Below are positions 22,001 to 33,562 of a stretch of DNA of 64,000 nt, piece by piece (the stretch's first letter is position 1; each line of letters opens with the position of its first letter). This DNA comes from Naegleria lovaniensis (taxonomy: Eukaryota; Heterolobosea; Eutetramitea; Acrasida; Naegleriidae): positions 62,001 to 126,000 of the forward strand of contig NW_025407868.1 of the NCBI RefSeq assembly GCF_003324165.1, in the 5' to 3' direction. The notes under the pieces were generated by a model. The model did no database searches and had not been told where the DNA came from. It saw only the letters and a list, made by a program, of their open reading frames with translations. The position numbers and the translations under genes are program-made.

Positions 22001-25000
22001 TAGTGTCGTGAGGAGTGCTTCTCGATTCATTTCCAACTTTTCATCAGCAATGACCATACATCCAGCACTCTTATTAGAGAAATGATTGACCAGTTTTTTG
22101 GTATATTCACTCTTCTCATTTCGTCTAATTTCATCGAGCATGAGAGAACTTCCTTTGAGAAGGTACTTGAATTTCAAAAGAGCACGTAGTAATTCATCTC
22201 TCGTGATCACTTCCGATGGTTCTTGACGCTTGTTCAATGATACGAGCATGGAAGTGGCTTTTTGAACGGTTACCACTGGTCCTTTCACAAATTCATTGTA
22301 GATTTGAGTGGCTTGTTCAACCTCTCGATCATTGGGAACATGCCATTGAGCATCGACATTGGTCGAGTCATAGAGTTGTCCCCAATACTTGTCATGATTA
22401 TTTTGAAATTCTTCACTGAACCATTGTTTGGGTGGAGCACTTCTCTTCTCAACGAGATACACTTGTGATAGACTTTGTAAAATATTTTTCAAAAGTTTAC
22501 CGCATGACTTGACGACAGCTTTGGATTCATGATCAAAAGTCAATCGAATGACTCTCAATAAGGAATCCAAGTGTTTTCCAACACAGGCGTTACATTTCAC
22601 AATTTTGGCTAATAAATGAATGTAATAATCCATTTCTTGTTCGTGTAAATCTCTCAATTCATTCTTGTAGAGAATCTTGGACATTAATGCATCAATCATC
22701 ATTCCGAGTGGATCATAGGAACCATTCTCTTGATCCAAATAAATGACACAAGCTTGTGCAATTTCACCAATATGCTTCACTGAGTTTGGTTTAAATTCAC
22801 TGGTCAAGTATTCGATAATTTTCAACACACACACTTGATGCAAGTCTTGAGAGAGTTGTTGGAAGAATAATGAAATTGATTTTGATAAATGATTATACAC
22901 TTCCTTCTTCTCTTTCTTGGCTTCAGTGTGTTGTTGTTTGGTATGAACCAATTCTCCCATCACGTGTAAAATGCGACGAATAAATTCCGAAACGAAATCA
23001 GGGAATAATTCCACGACATGGGGCATTCCTTCGTGATACGACATGGTTGAAATGATTGGTACCACAGAAAATAAAGTATTGAGGAATGAAATGGTTAGAG
23101 ATGTTTTCTGTTGATCATTGGTATCAATACCGAGCAGTGCCATATTCAATAACTCTGCCATATAATCCTTCACTTCAGGAATATTATGATACAAGAGAGG
23201 AATAATGATGGTATTCAATAATTCGAGAGCCACACTGATTTGATGAACTTCAGTGAGAGTTTGCAATGCATGAAAAACAATTTCAAATAATTCCTTAACA
23301 ATGGCAGAGGGTCGAATAAAGGAAATGTGTTTGATGGCTTGAATGGCATTTTTCGAGACTTTTTCGGACTTGCTAAAGAGAGCCATTTTACAACTTGGAA
23401 ACACAATTCTAATAATTTCTTCAATAGTTTCATCATCCAATTGGTACGAACAAGATCCGGACAATACTCCTGATACAAGTTGTTCTCTTTCACAAGTAAC
23501 AGTGGATACAAGTTGTTCTCTTTCACAAGTAACTCGAGCTGCAATGGAACGGAATAATTCAGATATAAAAATACTCAATGGTCTCGACCATTCTCCATTA
23601 TTACTTGGATAATAATATTGATCAATGGATTGGAATAATCTCTTGAGATAGATTAAAGTCTCTGGTGAGGATGGTGTAATCAACCATGTCAATAATTGAG
23701 CATTGTATTGCATGAGTAAATTACGCAAATCACTCAATTTCCAAAATATCGAACAATTATTACTTGGAAAACTATGATAAGTTGAACCACCAGAGCTACT
23801 ACTCAATACTTGCATAATTCCAGAGGCAGCATTACTCATCATGGTTAAATTTTTGGACATTAATTTTGATGCAGCACCTGAAGCAACACTACTACTCGTT
23901 AAACCTGAACCAATATTCAAATCCATGGATCGGATCAATCGAGTGAAAATTTGATCCAAATGTGGTTTAAAATCAATTCTTCCAGCTTGATCTTTAGCAA
24001 GACGATACATCAATGATACAAAATTGAGATCATAGAATGGTGAGTTGGTATTCCAATCCCACATGGCCAATAGTTGTGTAAACCAATGATTGGTCAATGT
24101 AGATACTTCAGGATTTGAAGGAAGGAATAAACACAAGAATGCTTGAGAGACGAAAAACTCAGAATCACTGAGTTCATGCATAAAGGTCATCATTCACAAA
24201 TGATCACAAATCATGATACACACAGGAACACCCAAAATGTTCACACAAATTTTGACGAACAAAGATATATATATATACACACACGTGTAGACAGTATCAT
24301 ATACACACACGTGCAGTAGACACAGTATCATCAAGAAAATAATAGTAATAGCACCAGTATCCATAACAAAATGACACATCAAGAAAATAGTAATACCCAT
24401 AACAAAATGATCACAATATGAAATGAACACTCAAGATGATCACAATACAACATGAAACACCTACCTAAAATAAAGACTTGGAGAAAGTTCGGAAATCACT
24501 TCATCCGTAGTCTCTACACTGAAATTATTTCTCAATTTGCAAACCAATTTTACAATAGTCTTTCCGAAATTTTCAGATGGATGATATGCGATATTTCTGT
24601 TTTTTGGAAAATAAGTGTTTCGTAACATTTCATAAAATCTTCTCCAACAAGTAATAGGCTTGATGGATTGATGAATCAATTTGTGATACTTGTTTTTCAT
24701 CAAAAAGAGCATGACATTGGCTAATTTAGTTTGTAACTCCATATACGAGTCAAGTTGTTTGTCAATCATGATCGGAAGAAGAGTTTCAAAGAGAGTTACT
24801 CGATCTTGGAGACTTAATGGATATGCTAAATTTGTGCTATATCTATTGAAAAGTCTAATGGTCGAATTTAATGTATGAAACCATTTGGGATGAATCGACT
24901 CAGAACCTTCTTCTTCTTCGGAGGATGCACTATTGTTGGTTTGCACTTGATGCAAAAGAGAAAGAGCTTTCTGGAAGCCAATAATAATGTCATTCTTCCA

Positions 25001-25126
25001 ACTTTCAATCTCCTCCGAAATACCGTCTCGAACAAGGGATGGAAGTTGTGAAGAATATCTCAACCTCTGAACATCTCCACCCTGCTGATGAAGGCTTGAT
25101 GAGGAAGAAGCGTTTTGAGAGGACAT
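19022..25126 (-). CDS. PSME4: Proteasome activator PA200 / BLM10 (2 exons, ~1,935 aa)
   Basis: PA200/Blm10 caps the 20S proteasome. Exon 1 (25126-24465) begins MSSQNASSSSSLHQQGGD and includes YFPKNRNIAYHPSENFGKTI. Exon 2 (24167-19022) is one long HEAT-repeat frame. The diagnostic C-terminus is present: HKTHHEQWEEYKKQFTEDEL, LLYSPVYYA, ending in Tyr-Tyr-Ala, the HbYX-type tail that inserts into the 20S alpha-ring pocket. Length agrees with human PSME4 (1,843) and yeast Blm10 (2,143). The 297-bp intron is unusually long and repetitive. The acceptor at 24169-24168 (ACTCAG) is chosen because it keeps frame (AG|T GAT), but transcript support is needed. It converges on the ARID gene 110 bp away. 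Confidence 0.93.
23472..23533 (-). repeat. 33-bp in-frame tandem duplication in PA200
   Basis: A 29-bp unit at 23472-23500 recurs exactly at 23505-23533 (period 33). In the protein it doubles VTCEREQLVS around residue ~435, so frame is preserved. Confidence 0.85.
24168..24464 (-). repeat. PA200 intron built of tandem near-duplicates
   Basis: Plus-strand copies include tacacacacgtg...cagtatcat at ~24275-24300 and ~24302-24331, and atcaagaaaat...cataacaaaatga at ~24329-24373 and ~24378-24410. Confidence 0.7.
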
Positions 25127-25477
25127 TTTTTTAAATTTTTAAAGTCACCACCTTTGTTATTTGCTTCGGATCAGTTATGATGATGATCATAACAGCATCA
25201 AAGCAATTGGTTGAATTTCAAAAGAGCGTCCGCTGCTTGTTTCCAACCATGATCTAGATTTGATTGAACAAGAGCATATTTTTGAGATGCAATTATTAAT
25301 AGTGCGTTTTTCCATTGTCAAAATCTTTTCAAGCGTTTCCAAAACCTCCTTGTTTCTCCACACAGAAACAGTTCAAAAAGTGACAGTTCTTAACAATGAT
25401 ATTACATGGTATCTTTAAACCAGTGTTCAACAACAAAACGTGGCTAGTTGGGGAACTTGGAACACCATTCAAAAAAA
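25127..25477. other. Divergent promoter region between PA200 and a PTP gene
   Basis: This 351-bp region contains no open frame of interest. A-runs abut both start codons. Confidence 0.4.
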
Positions 25478-26217
25478 ATGTCAGCTTCATCCCCAAACGA
25501 TTTTCTGCCTCCACTTGTTCCAATGAATCATCAAGAATTTACGTCCATTCATAGAGGTCCAACAGACGAGTCCAATTGGTTAATTCCTCAACGTGTTCTC
25601 ATGTCTGCCTATCCAGGTGATCTAAAACAAGAACTCGCTCAACAAAAAATTGAAAAATTAATTCAAAGTGGAATTAATTGTTTTGTGTGTTTACAAACCG
25701 AAGAAGAATTAAAAAGATTTCAACCCTATCGTCCCATGATTGAAAAACATGTAAATGAAAATTGTAATATTTCATCAAGTGACGACGCACAGAGTATTGA
25801 ATTTTTACAATTTCCAATTCAGGACACTTTAATTGCATCCGATTCTGCAGTCACGAAATTTATTCAACAAGATCTTATTCCAAGAATAGTTTCAAATCAT
25901 AATTGTAAAATTTTGATTCATTGTTGGGGAGGTCATGGTCGGTTCGTATCAATCATCAAAATTAATTTAATCATGACCATGATTGTTATTATTTTTAATT
26001 TCTACGATCTCATTATTTCAGTACTGGAACTATAGCAGCAATATTACTAAGTCATTTATATGAATTAAATGCTGATGAATGTTTACAACGAGTTGCTCAA
26101 TGCCACAAGTGTAGAATGAGAGCAAGAGGAAGAGCTCCAACCACAGATATTCAATTTAAACAAGTAAGGAGACTGTGCGTTGGTTCAAAGGAGCAAGACG
26201 AGGATGATATGGCTTAG
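25478..26217 (+). CDS. PTP-like cysteine phosphatase (2 exons, ~219 aa)
   Basis: Exon 1 (25478-25941) opens MSASSPNDFLPPLVPMN after seven As. NWLIPQRVLMSAYPGD, the typical entry of small PTP/DSP folds, is at ~residues 31-46. Splicing a 79- to 80-bp intron (GTTCGT...TTTCAG) into exon 2 (26022-26217) completes the active site HCWGGHGRTGT: Cys149 and Arg155 of CX5R, with Thr after the Arg. The intron splits the catalytic Arg codon. Downstream LYELNADECLQRVAQCHKCR and RAPTTDIQFKQVRRL resemble plant/bacterial-type DSP proteins. Substrate unknown. The donor GTTCGT is weaker than others here, but only this join gives the signature. Confidence 0.8.
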
Positions 26218-26835
26218 TGATCGTTTCGTACGAATTTTATTCATATTATCATTCATATTTCTTATTTGATCAAATATATTTAATAGGTTTGAAATTGATG
26301 AATTTAAATTAAACAGATATCATCATGATTGAAATTGATGCCATGCCGATCTCAATTTTCATCAAACACATGATAAGTTCAAATTGGCAACTACCGATAA
26401 GTATAAGGCTGCAAAGTCTTTTAAGGACACAAAAGGAGAATCTTTGCACGAGTTCCAAAATGAGTTCACTCTCTCGTCATGCCCCAAAACAAACCTTAGA
26501 GGCTCGATCGTCGTGCATGTTCGTGAACACTTCGGCCAACTTGAATATTCTCGTCCATCTCTCTCTCAGAAGAATATTAATTTTGCCTTATCTCCTTCCA
26601 TTAAGATGACTTTTCGTACAAGCCTTGATTGGAGATATAGTCGCAATAGGCACGCAACAATCGCATCTTGATGATCGAGTAAGTGAATCAAGGTCCCCTT
26701 TTATAGCCCAGAATGTGAATAGATTCTCAAGAACCACACCTGGCCATGCAATATATTTCAAGGAGGATTGACTATCACACTCCAATTCACCCATTAATTT
26801 AAAAAAAACACAATAGTAGTGTGTCAGTGTTGATC
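26218..26835. other. Intergenic region, no supported gene
   Basis: Overlapping open frames at 26325-26609 and 26384-26671 have no recognisable domain. The second lacks an ATG start. Nothing else was seen. Confidence 0.35.
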
Positions 26836-27726
26836 ATGCCCTCTATGGTTAATAAGCCTTTGCGTACGTGTAGTAACAGTTCATGTTGTCCTCATGAACA
26901 TAAGAGACATTATGTAAACTCTCCACTTTTGAAAACTCAAAAAGGAATTCGTAAGACAGGAAAGACGACCATCAGCATGACGACCAGACCACGTGGTCGT
27001 AGAGGCTTCTCTTCCCAGGATCATGATTGTTGGGAACGAGGCTTCTTTCATGACGCACGAGAAGGTCATTCCCAACAGCAACACCTCATTGATGAACATC
27101 ATGATGAAAATTCCAACACGAGTACAGAGTTTATTGAAACGTCGAATGATTGGAATGCACCACCTTCCAATGTTCCACCACTCAATTCTCCATCGAGTCC
27201 AATGACTTCCCTTCCTTCCTTTACTTTAATGCCTTCAACATCGAACTCTCAACTTTTGAATCATCAAAACCATAGTACATTGACTCAACCCACTGATAGT
27301 AGTACCACAATTACAACAACAACTACTACTACCACTCCTAATACTTTACACCCATCCATCATGGTACATCCTTCTCAAGTTGAAAATTTCTTGATTGGAA
27401 AACAAATGCTTAAAGTTCCTCAAGAATTCCAAATTCAATTCGTTCAAAACTTAAATCAAGATATGGATTTTAAAGAACTCATTCAAGGAGCAACGTATTT
27501 GTCAGAGTATTTCATGGTCATTCCCTATGATCTACCTTTTCAAAGAAATGATGCAAATCTAGGAATTCTTCATCCATCAACTACTACAACAACCCTTCGA
27601 CCCCAAGAATCCAATTCTTATACCAATGTTTCCAACCAACCGCAGAATTTACCATCCTTAAGAAGTTATTTATTGTTAAAAGTTATGAACGCTACCAAAG
27701 ATATTGTCGTGACCTTGTTGATTTAA
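26836..27726 (+). CDS. Unknown Thr/Asn-rich protein (~296 aa)
   Basis: Not recognised. It starts MPSMVNKPLRTCSNSSCCPH. The basic N-terminal part contains KGIRKTGKTTISMTTRPRGR, the middle is Ser/Thr/Pro/Asn low complexity with a (Thr)n tract (~155-166), and an ordered block (VENFLIGKQMLKVPQEFQIQ, DMDFKELIQGATYLSEYFMV) lies at ~185-235. A tail SLRSYLLLKVMNATKDIVVT ends it. The ordered block is the best handle for a remote-homology search. Confidence 0.5.
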   Translation: MPSMVNKPLRTCSNSSCCPHEHKRHYVNSPLLKTQKGIRKTGKTTISMTTRPRGRRGFSSQDHDCWERGFFHDAREGHSQQQHLIDEHHDENSNTSTEFIETSNDWNAPPSNVPPLNSPSSPMTSLPSFTLMPSTSNSQLLNHQNHSTLTQPTDSSTTITTTTTTTTPNTLHPSIMVHPSQVENFLIGKQMLKVPQEFQIQFVQNLNQDMDFKELIQGATYLSEYFMVIPYDLPFQRNDANLGILHPSTTTTTLRPQESNSYTNVSNQPQNLPSLRSYLLLKVMNATKDIVVTLLI

Positions 27727-27870
27727 TATACTTGTTCATGTATTCTTAATAATATAATATTCATCAATACTTGAGATGTTTATTTACATTGTGAGATTTG
27801 AAACTTGTTTACAAATGAGTTCGAGAAACAATTTCTTAAACGGAAAGAACACTCCATACATTCACTAGGT

Positions 27871-28554
27871 TCAGTGAATTCGAGAATGAACAGGATGCAT
27901 TTCTGCCATCATTTGTTCATGTTGTTGTTTTAAATTACAAATATTATGATACAATTTTTGAATGAAATGTCGAGTCTGTACATCGTTAGGATCACATGGA
28001 ATAGGTATTGTATAATGACATGATGGAGTATTAGAAGGAGTAAGAGTCGTACATATTGTTGTTGGAACAGTTTGGAAAATTTCTTCTTCGTCTTCTAAGG
28101 ATGTAGAAAAATCCTCATAAAACATTTCTTCCAATTCATTCACTCTCAATTCTAATAAATCAATTCCAAGTATGGAGTGAAACTTAAAATAAGGTATTGC
28201 ATCCTTGAGAGAATGTAATCGTTGTTTTGGTAAGCCTAAATTAGAAGATGTGAAACGTGAGCATGCTGGTGATGATGTTAATTCTTGCTCCACTGATTTT
28301 GTTGAAACAACAAGCTCAGAGTATAAAGATGCACGCTCAGTGTCACAGGATCCAATACTTTGATCCAATTGGCTGTTGTTATTGTTTGCAGTGAGAGTAT
28401 CATGAATCTCTAATTTTTGAATCCATTCTTGGACTTGTTCACAGGTCCAAGAGGTTATGGGTAAAGTACTCGAAACGAGATGTTGGTTGTGATTCTTTGT
28501 GTCCTCATTCCTTCGTAAAGTGTTATTCGTACAAGCTGTCATGAAGTGTGTCAT
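27871..28554 (-). CDS. SAM-like domain protein (~227 aa)
   Basis: The N-terminal TSWTCEQVQEWIQKLEIHD (~33-51) looks like helix 1 of a sterile alpha motif. The second half, FKFHSILGIDLLELRVNELEEM (~122-143), matches the SAM end helix (GIDLLxLxxxELxEM). Between them is a ~70-residue polar insert (NNNNSQLDQSIGSCDTERA), so the domain would be split. The C-terminus is a predicted helix (HFIQKLYHNICNLKQQHEQM). SAM domains mediate protein or RNA binding; the partner is unknown. It converges with the preceding gene (144 bp gap). Confidence 0.55.
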   Translation of the reverse strand: MTHFMTACTNNTLRRNEDTKNHNQHLVSSTLPITSWTCEQVQEWIQKLEIHDTLTANNNNSQLDQSIGSCDTERASLYSELVVSTKSVEQELTSSPACSRFTSSNLGLPKQRLHSLKDAIPYFKFHSILGIDLLELRVNELEEMFYEDFSTSLEDEEEIFQTVPTTICTTLTPSNTPSCHYTIPIPCDPNDVQTRHFIQKLYHNICNLKQQHEQMMAEMHPVHSRIH

Positions 28555-29355
28555 GTGTTGTGATGATTTGGAACTTTAATCGGTGTGTATGATGATCACT
28601 CAAGAAGAATGAATTCACTTGGTTTTTTTTCTTTGATGTGATCCTGTGAACATGTGTTTGAATACACCTTTTCTGGTGATTTTAGTGTATGGAATTGAAA
28701 CTTGAACCGATCCAGAAATGAGCAAGCATGACTTTTATTGTAGGAAAACATGGACAAGTGTCTGGGCGCCGTTCAGTCAACCAGAGCATGCAAAAAATTT
28801 CTCCATATTTAGTGCTAAATCATGCAAGAGGATTCTGTGCGAAAGAGTTAAAGCCTTTTGAAAGCAGCCTTACAGAAGAATTTAACACAATGACATGTTC
28901 GGGCGTGAAAGCAAGACCAATATTTCAAGAATCAAGTACAAAATTTAGTGGATGAATTTTAACTTTCGTTTTTAGAGGAAACTCAATCTACAGCTTTTCG
29001 AATTATGTCTTCTTCGTGTCGCTCATTGAGTTCTTTTGAAAACTGCAATCCACGGACTGAACGACGGATTCTATTTTCCTTCCACAGCAATCTCTCATAA
29101 CGCATAATTCAAGAACATCCTGTGAATACAACAACAAGTTACCGCAAGGTTGATGAGGTAAAAGTGCGTCATCCGTGCGGTTTTAATTTCTATTGTTGCC
29201 AATAGATTTGATAGGGACGATATGAAAATTGGATTGGAGCGTACTTTTCATCAACAGCGCACTTTTGAATTGTGTGAGCTTGTTCAAGATGCCATCAGCT
29301 AGCGTACAATTTTTTCAAACCTCTCTCTTTACTTGATAATTGAAATTAAAACAAA
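28555..29355. other. Divergent intergenic region, no supported gene
   Basis: This 801-bp region separates the SAM-like and ABCG genes. A 75-codon frame at 28728-28955 has a basic N-terminus but no recognisable family. A GGGCGCC occurs near 28764. Confidence 0.35.
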
Positions 29356-31730
29356 ATGACAGAAACGGCCACTACAACAACAGACCATTCTCTCTATCCG
29401 CCACCACCAACAACAGCAACAACAACGGCATCAACCACACACGATATTGAAATGATGCATCAATTACCAAATATTTCTTCCGAGCCAACCAATGGCGTTG
29501 GTCATAACGGAGAGGCTGCAAGTAGTAGTAGCAACAGCAGCAACTCGTCCACCACATCGGGAGCCTCTCTCAACGAAGAGCCTCTTCAAGAACATTCATC
29601 CACTCTTCAAGAGCAATCACTCACCAACTATTCTGCAACTACTACAAACAATATCATGAATTTGCAACCAACCGACATGGAAATGAAAAAGGCTCAATCG
29701 GTTCCAGCCGAGAAATCAGGTGAATACATCATTGGTGGTGCCGATGATGATAGTGAAGAAGCCTATGTTCCAAAATATAAAAGTGATTCTCCTCCTCTTC
29801 AGCTTGAATGGAAAGATCTCACCTATAAGGTGAAACTCCCTCTCACTGCTCCTCCCAATTTCAGTCTCCCTCAAAAGATTGGCTTTAAATTGAAAAACGG
29901 ATTCAAGAAGAAGGAGAAGGACATTTTACATCCCATGTCTGGATTTGTGAGTCCTGGAAGTACATTGGCCATTATGGGTCCGAGTGGTGCTGGTAAAACT
30001 GTAAGTATGATTTGTTTTTCAGAGGGTGATTTGACGATCGTTCCATCATGTTCACGAATCATTCATTCATGGATTCAATCTTGTATTCATATCACTAGTC
30101 ACTTTTGAATATTCTTGCTCAACGTGTCAAGGAAACAAGTGGAGATATTACTGTTAATGGAATGAAGATTGGCAGTAGCTTTAGAAGTTTGTCTGCATTC
30201 GTTCAACAAGATGACGTATTGATGGGAAATTTGAGTGTTAGAGAAACACTTCGTTATGCAGCATTGTTACGTTTACCAAAAACAATTTCATGGAAAGAAA
30301 AGATGGAACGTGTTGAATCAATTATGGATGAATTAGGTCTTCTCAAGAGTGCTAACACCAAAGTTGGTACTCCAGGTTTATCAAAAGGAATTTCAGGAGG
30401 AGAACGAAAACGTCTCAGTATTGCTATTGAATTATTGACACAACCAAGTATTTTATTTTTGGATGAACCAACTAGTGGTTTGGATGCAGCAACTGCATAC
30501 AGTGTCATGAAAACCATCATCAAAATTGCTAAGGGAGGAAGAGCAGTCATTCTCACAATTCACCAACCTCGTTCTAATATTTATGAACTTTTTGACAAGT
30601 TATTGCTATTGGCTCGTGGTAAAGTTGCGTATTTTGGACCTGCTAAGGATGCTACTCAATATTTTGCAGAAATTGGATATCCTTGTCCAAAGCAATACAA
30701 TCCTGCTGATCACTTTATTGATTTAATTACAGAATCTACCAGTGATACGGATGAAGGAAAGAAATTGAAACAAGAAGACAATGATCGTATAGAGAAAATT
30801 TTAAATCATTACAAACATATTGAAACAGCGCCATCTACCTCTCACTTGGAAACTGATATTAAGAAAGCCAAGTATAATGCGAATTGGTTTACTCAATTCT
30901 TTGTGGTTATGGCAAGAGCCTTTGTAAATATTTTACGAGACAAGATTTTAACATTTTCAAGACTATTCCAAAACGTAGTAATGGCTTTATTGGTGGGATT
31001 AATTTTCTTACAAATAGGTCATGATCAACAATCTGTACAGGATAGAAATGGTGTTCTCTTCTTTTGCCTTATTAACCAATCGATGAATTCAATTTTCGGT
31101 TCTTTGGCAGTTTTCCTTTTAGAAGAAAAGAAAGTATTTTTGAGAGAACGAGGTTCGAAAATGTATCAAGTCAGCGCGTATTACCTTGGAAAAAGTGTCA
31201 GTGAATTGCCTAACATTGTATTCTTCCCAATTCTATTTGGTACCATCGTTTATTGGATGACCAATTTGAACGCAGGGGCGGATCGATTCTTTATATTCTT
31301 ACTCATATTGGTTTCTATGGCATTGGCAGCTCAAGCTTTAGGTATGGTTTTAGCAGTGTTGGCTCCCTCCATGGAATTTGCTACTGCCATTGCTCCAGTG
31401 TTGTTAACTGTGCTCATGTTGTTTGGAGGTCTCTATATGAATGTTGATAACATTCCACCCTACTTTATTTGGATTTACTGGCTTTCAATCTTCCATTTCG
31501 GTTATGAAGCGATGGTGTTGAATGAATTTGCTGGTGCCTCGTTTGAATGTCCTCCATCACCAGCTGTATGTACTTACAGAACTGGTGAGGATGTTATTGC
31601 AAGAAATGCAATGGACAAACCATATGCTAATATTTGGGTTGACCTGGGATTTTTGTGGGCATACTTTTTGATTTATCGTCTAATGGCCTATCTGATTTTA
31701 GTGTTCTTTGTGAGACCCAAGAAGAAGTAA
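29356..31730 (+). CDS. ABCG-family half-transporter (2 exons, ~758 aa)
   Basis: An ATP-driven exporter of the ABCG (White/BCRP) type with domain order NBD then TMD. Exon 1 is 29356-30000 and exon 2 is 30099-31730; the 98-bp intron splits directly after Walker A: GPSGAGKT|SLLNILA. The N-terminus is ~125 residues of Ser/Thr/Asn low complexity. The NBD shows signature SGGERKRLSIAIELL, Walker B SILFLDEPTSGLDA and the H-loop IHQPR. C-terminal to about residue 480 are six hydrophobic segments (VVMALLVGLIFLQIG, MALAAQALGMVLAVLAP, LLTVLMLFGGLYMNV and others). As a half-transporter it must dimerise. Substrate cannot be inferred. Confidence 0.93.
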
Positions 31731-31804
31731 ATCATAAAAAGTATTTTTTCATACACAGGTAAATTTTAACTTTGCTTAATAATTTAGTTCCATGTCAATT
31801 TGAT

Positions 31805-33478
31805 TTATTCCTGTTTGTTCTTTCCTCCTTTTCCTCTCTTCTTCTTTTTTCTTGGAGGTTCTTGTTGTGAAGCGCTGTTTGTGGCAATGACATCTTTGGT
31901 TTGTTGTTTTTGTGGATTCTTCTTGGCATTATTTGAATTTTGTGGAGCGGATTTTGGCTTAGTGTCTTCAACCTGCTCCAGTTTTCTCTTAGCGCCTTGA
32001 CTCTTGTTGGTTTGACCTCCTTTGTTACTGTTCTTATTCTTCTTGTTGTCATTCTTTTTATCGCCTTCATCCTTACCACTCACATCATGTTGTTTCGACT
32101 TGTTCTTCTTTCCCATTTTTCCTTGTTTAAATTTGAGAGCTCTCTCTGATTTTTTGCCTAATAACCCTTTTTGCAATTTCAAATTTCTAACTTTAAAGAA
32201 AATATCCTTTTTGACTTTTTCATCAGGTGGCTTATAATCATATCTCATTAAATGTTTCATGGAAACTACTTGATCCAAATCATCATCCTCCAGGTTGATA
32301 ATATCTTCAGCTGTTAATCCAAAATCAGCCTTGTCTACAGACTTGTATTTAAATTTAAATGTGTCACCTGTTGCTGCGTTAACATCTTCAAAGAATGAAT
32401 CATAATAATCTTCAAATAATTTGTTGACATGTCGTCTCAGAGTACTTGCAGAAGTTGGATTTGTATCTTCATCATCTTCCATTGCAGATTTGGCAAATTC
32501 TTCAATAATCTTGCGTTTTTCAATAGCTTCCCATGTCTTTTCAGTATCATCACTTTTAGAAATTTGCAACTTGTCAACAAGTGATTCATCTCCTTTGATG
32601 ACCTCTTTCAATTTAAATATTGATTCTATAATTTCATGTTTAATTTTCTCTGCCTTTTCATTATGTTCTCTTTTCACTGATTCTAATTGTTCTTTGAATT
32701 TTTCATTTTTAGCAAGACGTTTTCTCTTTTTTTTAGAATCTTTTTTTTCACGTTCAGATTTTGGTGTATCAGAGTCATCATCAGAGTTATCATCAGAGAG
32801 ATCGTCAGAGGAGTCATCATCTGCTTCATCTTCTTCGGCATTCATACTTTCATCTTGTTTATATTCTGTATCTTCTTCCTTTTCGTCTTGTTCTTCTTGT
32901 TTTTCTTCATCATTCATTGGTACTGCATTTGAGGTTCCACCCAATTTTGAATTTTCCAAATTCATTCGATGAGATTCAATATCCAAATCAGCATATTCAT
33001 CATCTAACACATCTCCTTTATCTAATTCTTGTGCTTGTTGAGCATATCGATCACCATGTTTTTCATAATCAAAAATCCATCCTCTCTTAAATAAAAAGTT
33101 TTTTAAAAATCGATCATTTTCATCCAAATCGTTATCGGAGGCTTTTTTTAAACGATTGAGAGGATCATTGTTGTCATCGTCATGGTTTGATGAGAGAACA
33201 TTGCCATGGAAATCACCTGTTTCGTCTTCTTCTTCTTCTTCATTGATATTCGTCTCTTCATTGTTGTTGTTATTATGGATAGGTTCAGTATCATCTGTAT
33301 TCTCTCTGACGTTTTCGGAAGTATTCAATTTTTGAGAAGTAGTACCTTTCTTGCTCGTTGGTTGAGAAGTGCTTGTTGTTGTCAAATTCTCATTCTCTTC
33401 CGGATGAGTCTTGCTTCGGAGTGTTTCAAAGGCTTCTTCTTCCTTCTTGGCTTTCTTCAACTTTTTATGTGAAGGCAT
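31805..33478 (-). CDS. KRI1: KRI1-like ribosome biogenesis protein (~557 aa)
   Basis: Kri1 acts in the nucleolus in 40S subunit assembly. The start MPSHKKLKKAKKEEEAFETL follows six As. Kri1-like features are DENDRFLKNFLFKRGWIFDY (~118-137), a Glu/Asp-rich middle (DEKEEDTEYKQDESMNAEED), the block YYDSFFEDVNAATGDTFKFK (~355-374), then DFGLTAEDIINLEDDDLDQV (~384-403) leading to MRYDYKPPDE, corresponding to the family's conserved C-terminal core. A Lys-rich nucleolar-type tail (RKKKKRGKGGKN) ends it. It converges with ABCG (74 bp gap). The name rests on the two conserved blocks; other acidic nucleolar proteins are less likely. Confidence 0.75.
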   Translation of the reverse strand: MPSHKKLKKAKKEEEAFETLRSKTHPEENENLTTTSTSQPTSKKGTTSQKLNTSENVRENTDDTEPIHNNNNNEETNINEEEEEDETGDFHGNVLSSNHDDDNNDPLNRLKKASDNDLDENDRFLKNFLFKRGWIFDYEKHGDRYAQQAQELDKGDVLDDEYADLDIESHRMNLENSKLGGTSNAVPMNDEEKQEEQDEKEEDTEYKQDESMNAEEDEADDDSSDDLSDDNSDDDSDTPKSEREKKDSKKKRKRLAKNEKFKEQLESVKREHNEKAEKIKHEIIESIFKLKEVIKGDESLVDKLQISKSDDTEKTWEAIEKRKIIEEFAKSAMEDDEDTNPTSASTLRRHVNKLFEDYYDSFFEDVNAATGDTFKFKYKSVDKADFGLTAEDIINLEDDDLDQVVSMKHLMRYDYKPPDEKVKKDIFFKVRNLKLQKGLLGKKSERALKFKQGKMGKKNKSKQHDVSGKDEGDKKNDNKKNKNSNKGGQTNKSQGAKRKLEQVEDTKPKSAPQNSNNAKKNPQKQQTKDVIATNSASQQEPPRKKKKRGKGGKNKQE

Positions 33479-33562
33479 TTTTTTGAGTGTTAGGTACTAA
33501 CATGAACAATAATGCATCGTCGTTTTACTAGTGAAATGAAACACGATTATCTCTAATCCTAA

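Noticed and set aside
24194-24430. Hydrophobic minus frame just upstream of the main PA200 frame
   Set aside because: Lies inside the PA200 intron and arises from repeated AT/GT-rich modules.
26325-26671. Two overlapping plus frames
   Set aside because: Overlap each other in different frames; no domain and weak start.
28728-28955. 75-codon plus frame with basic N-terminus
   Set aside because: Could be a presequence-like exon, but no downstream in-phase exon or family.
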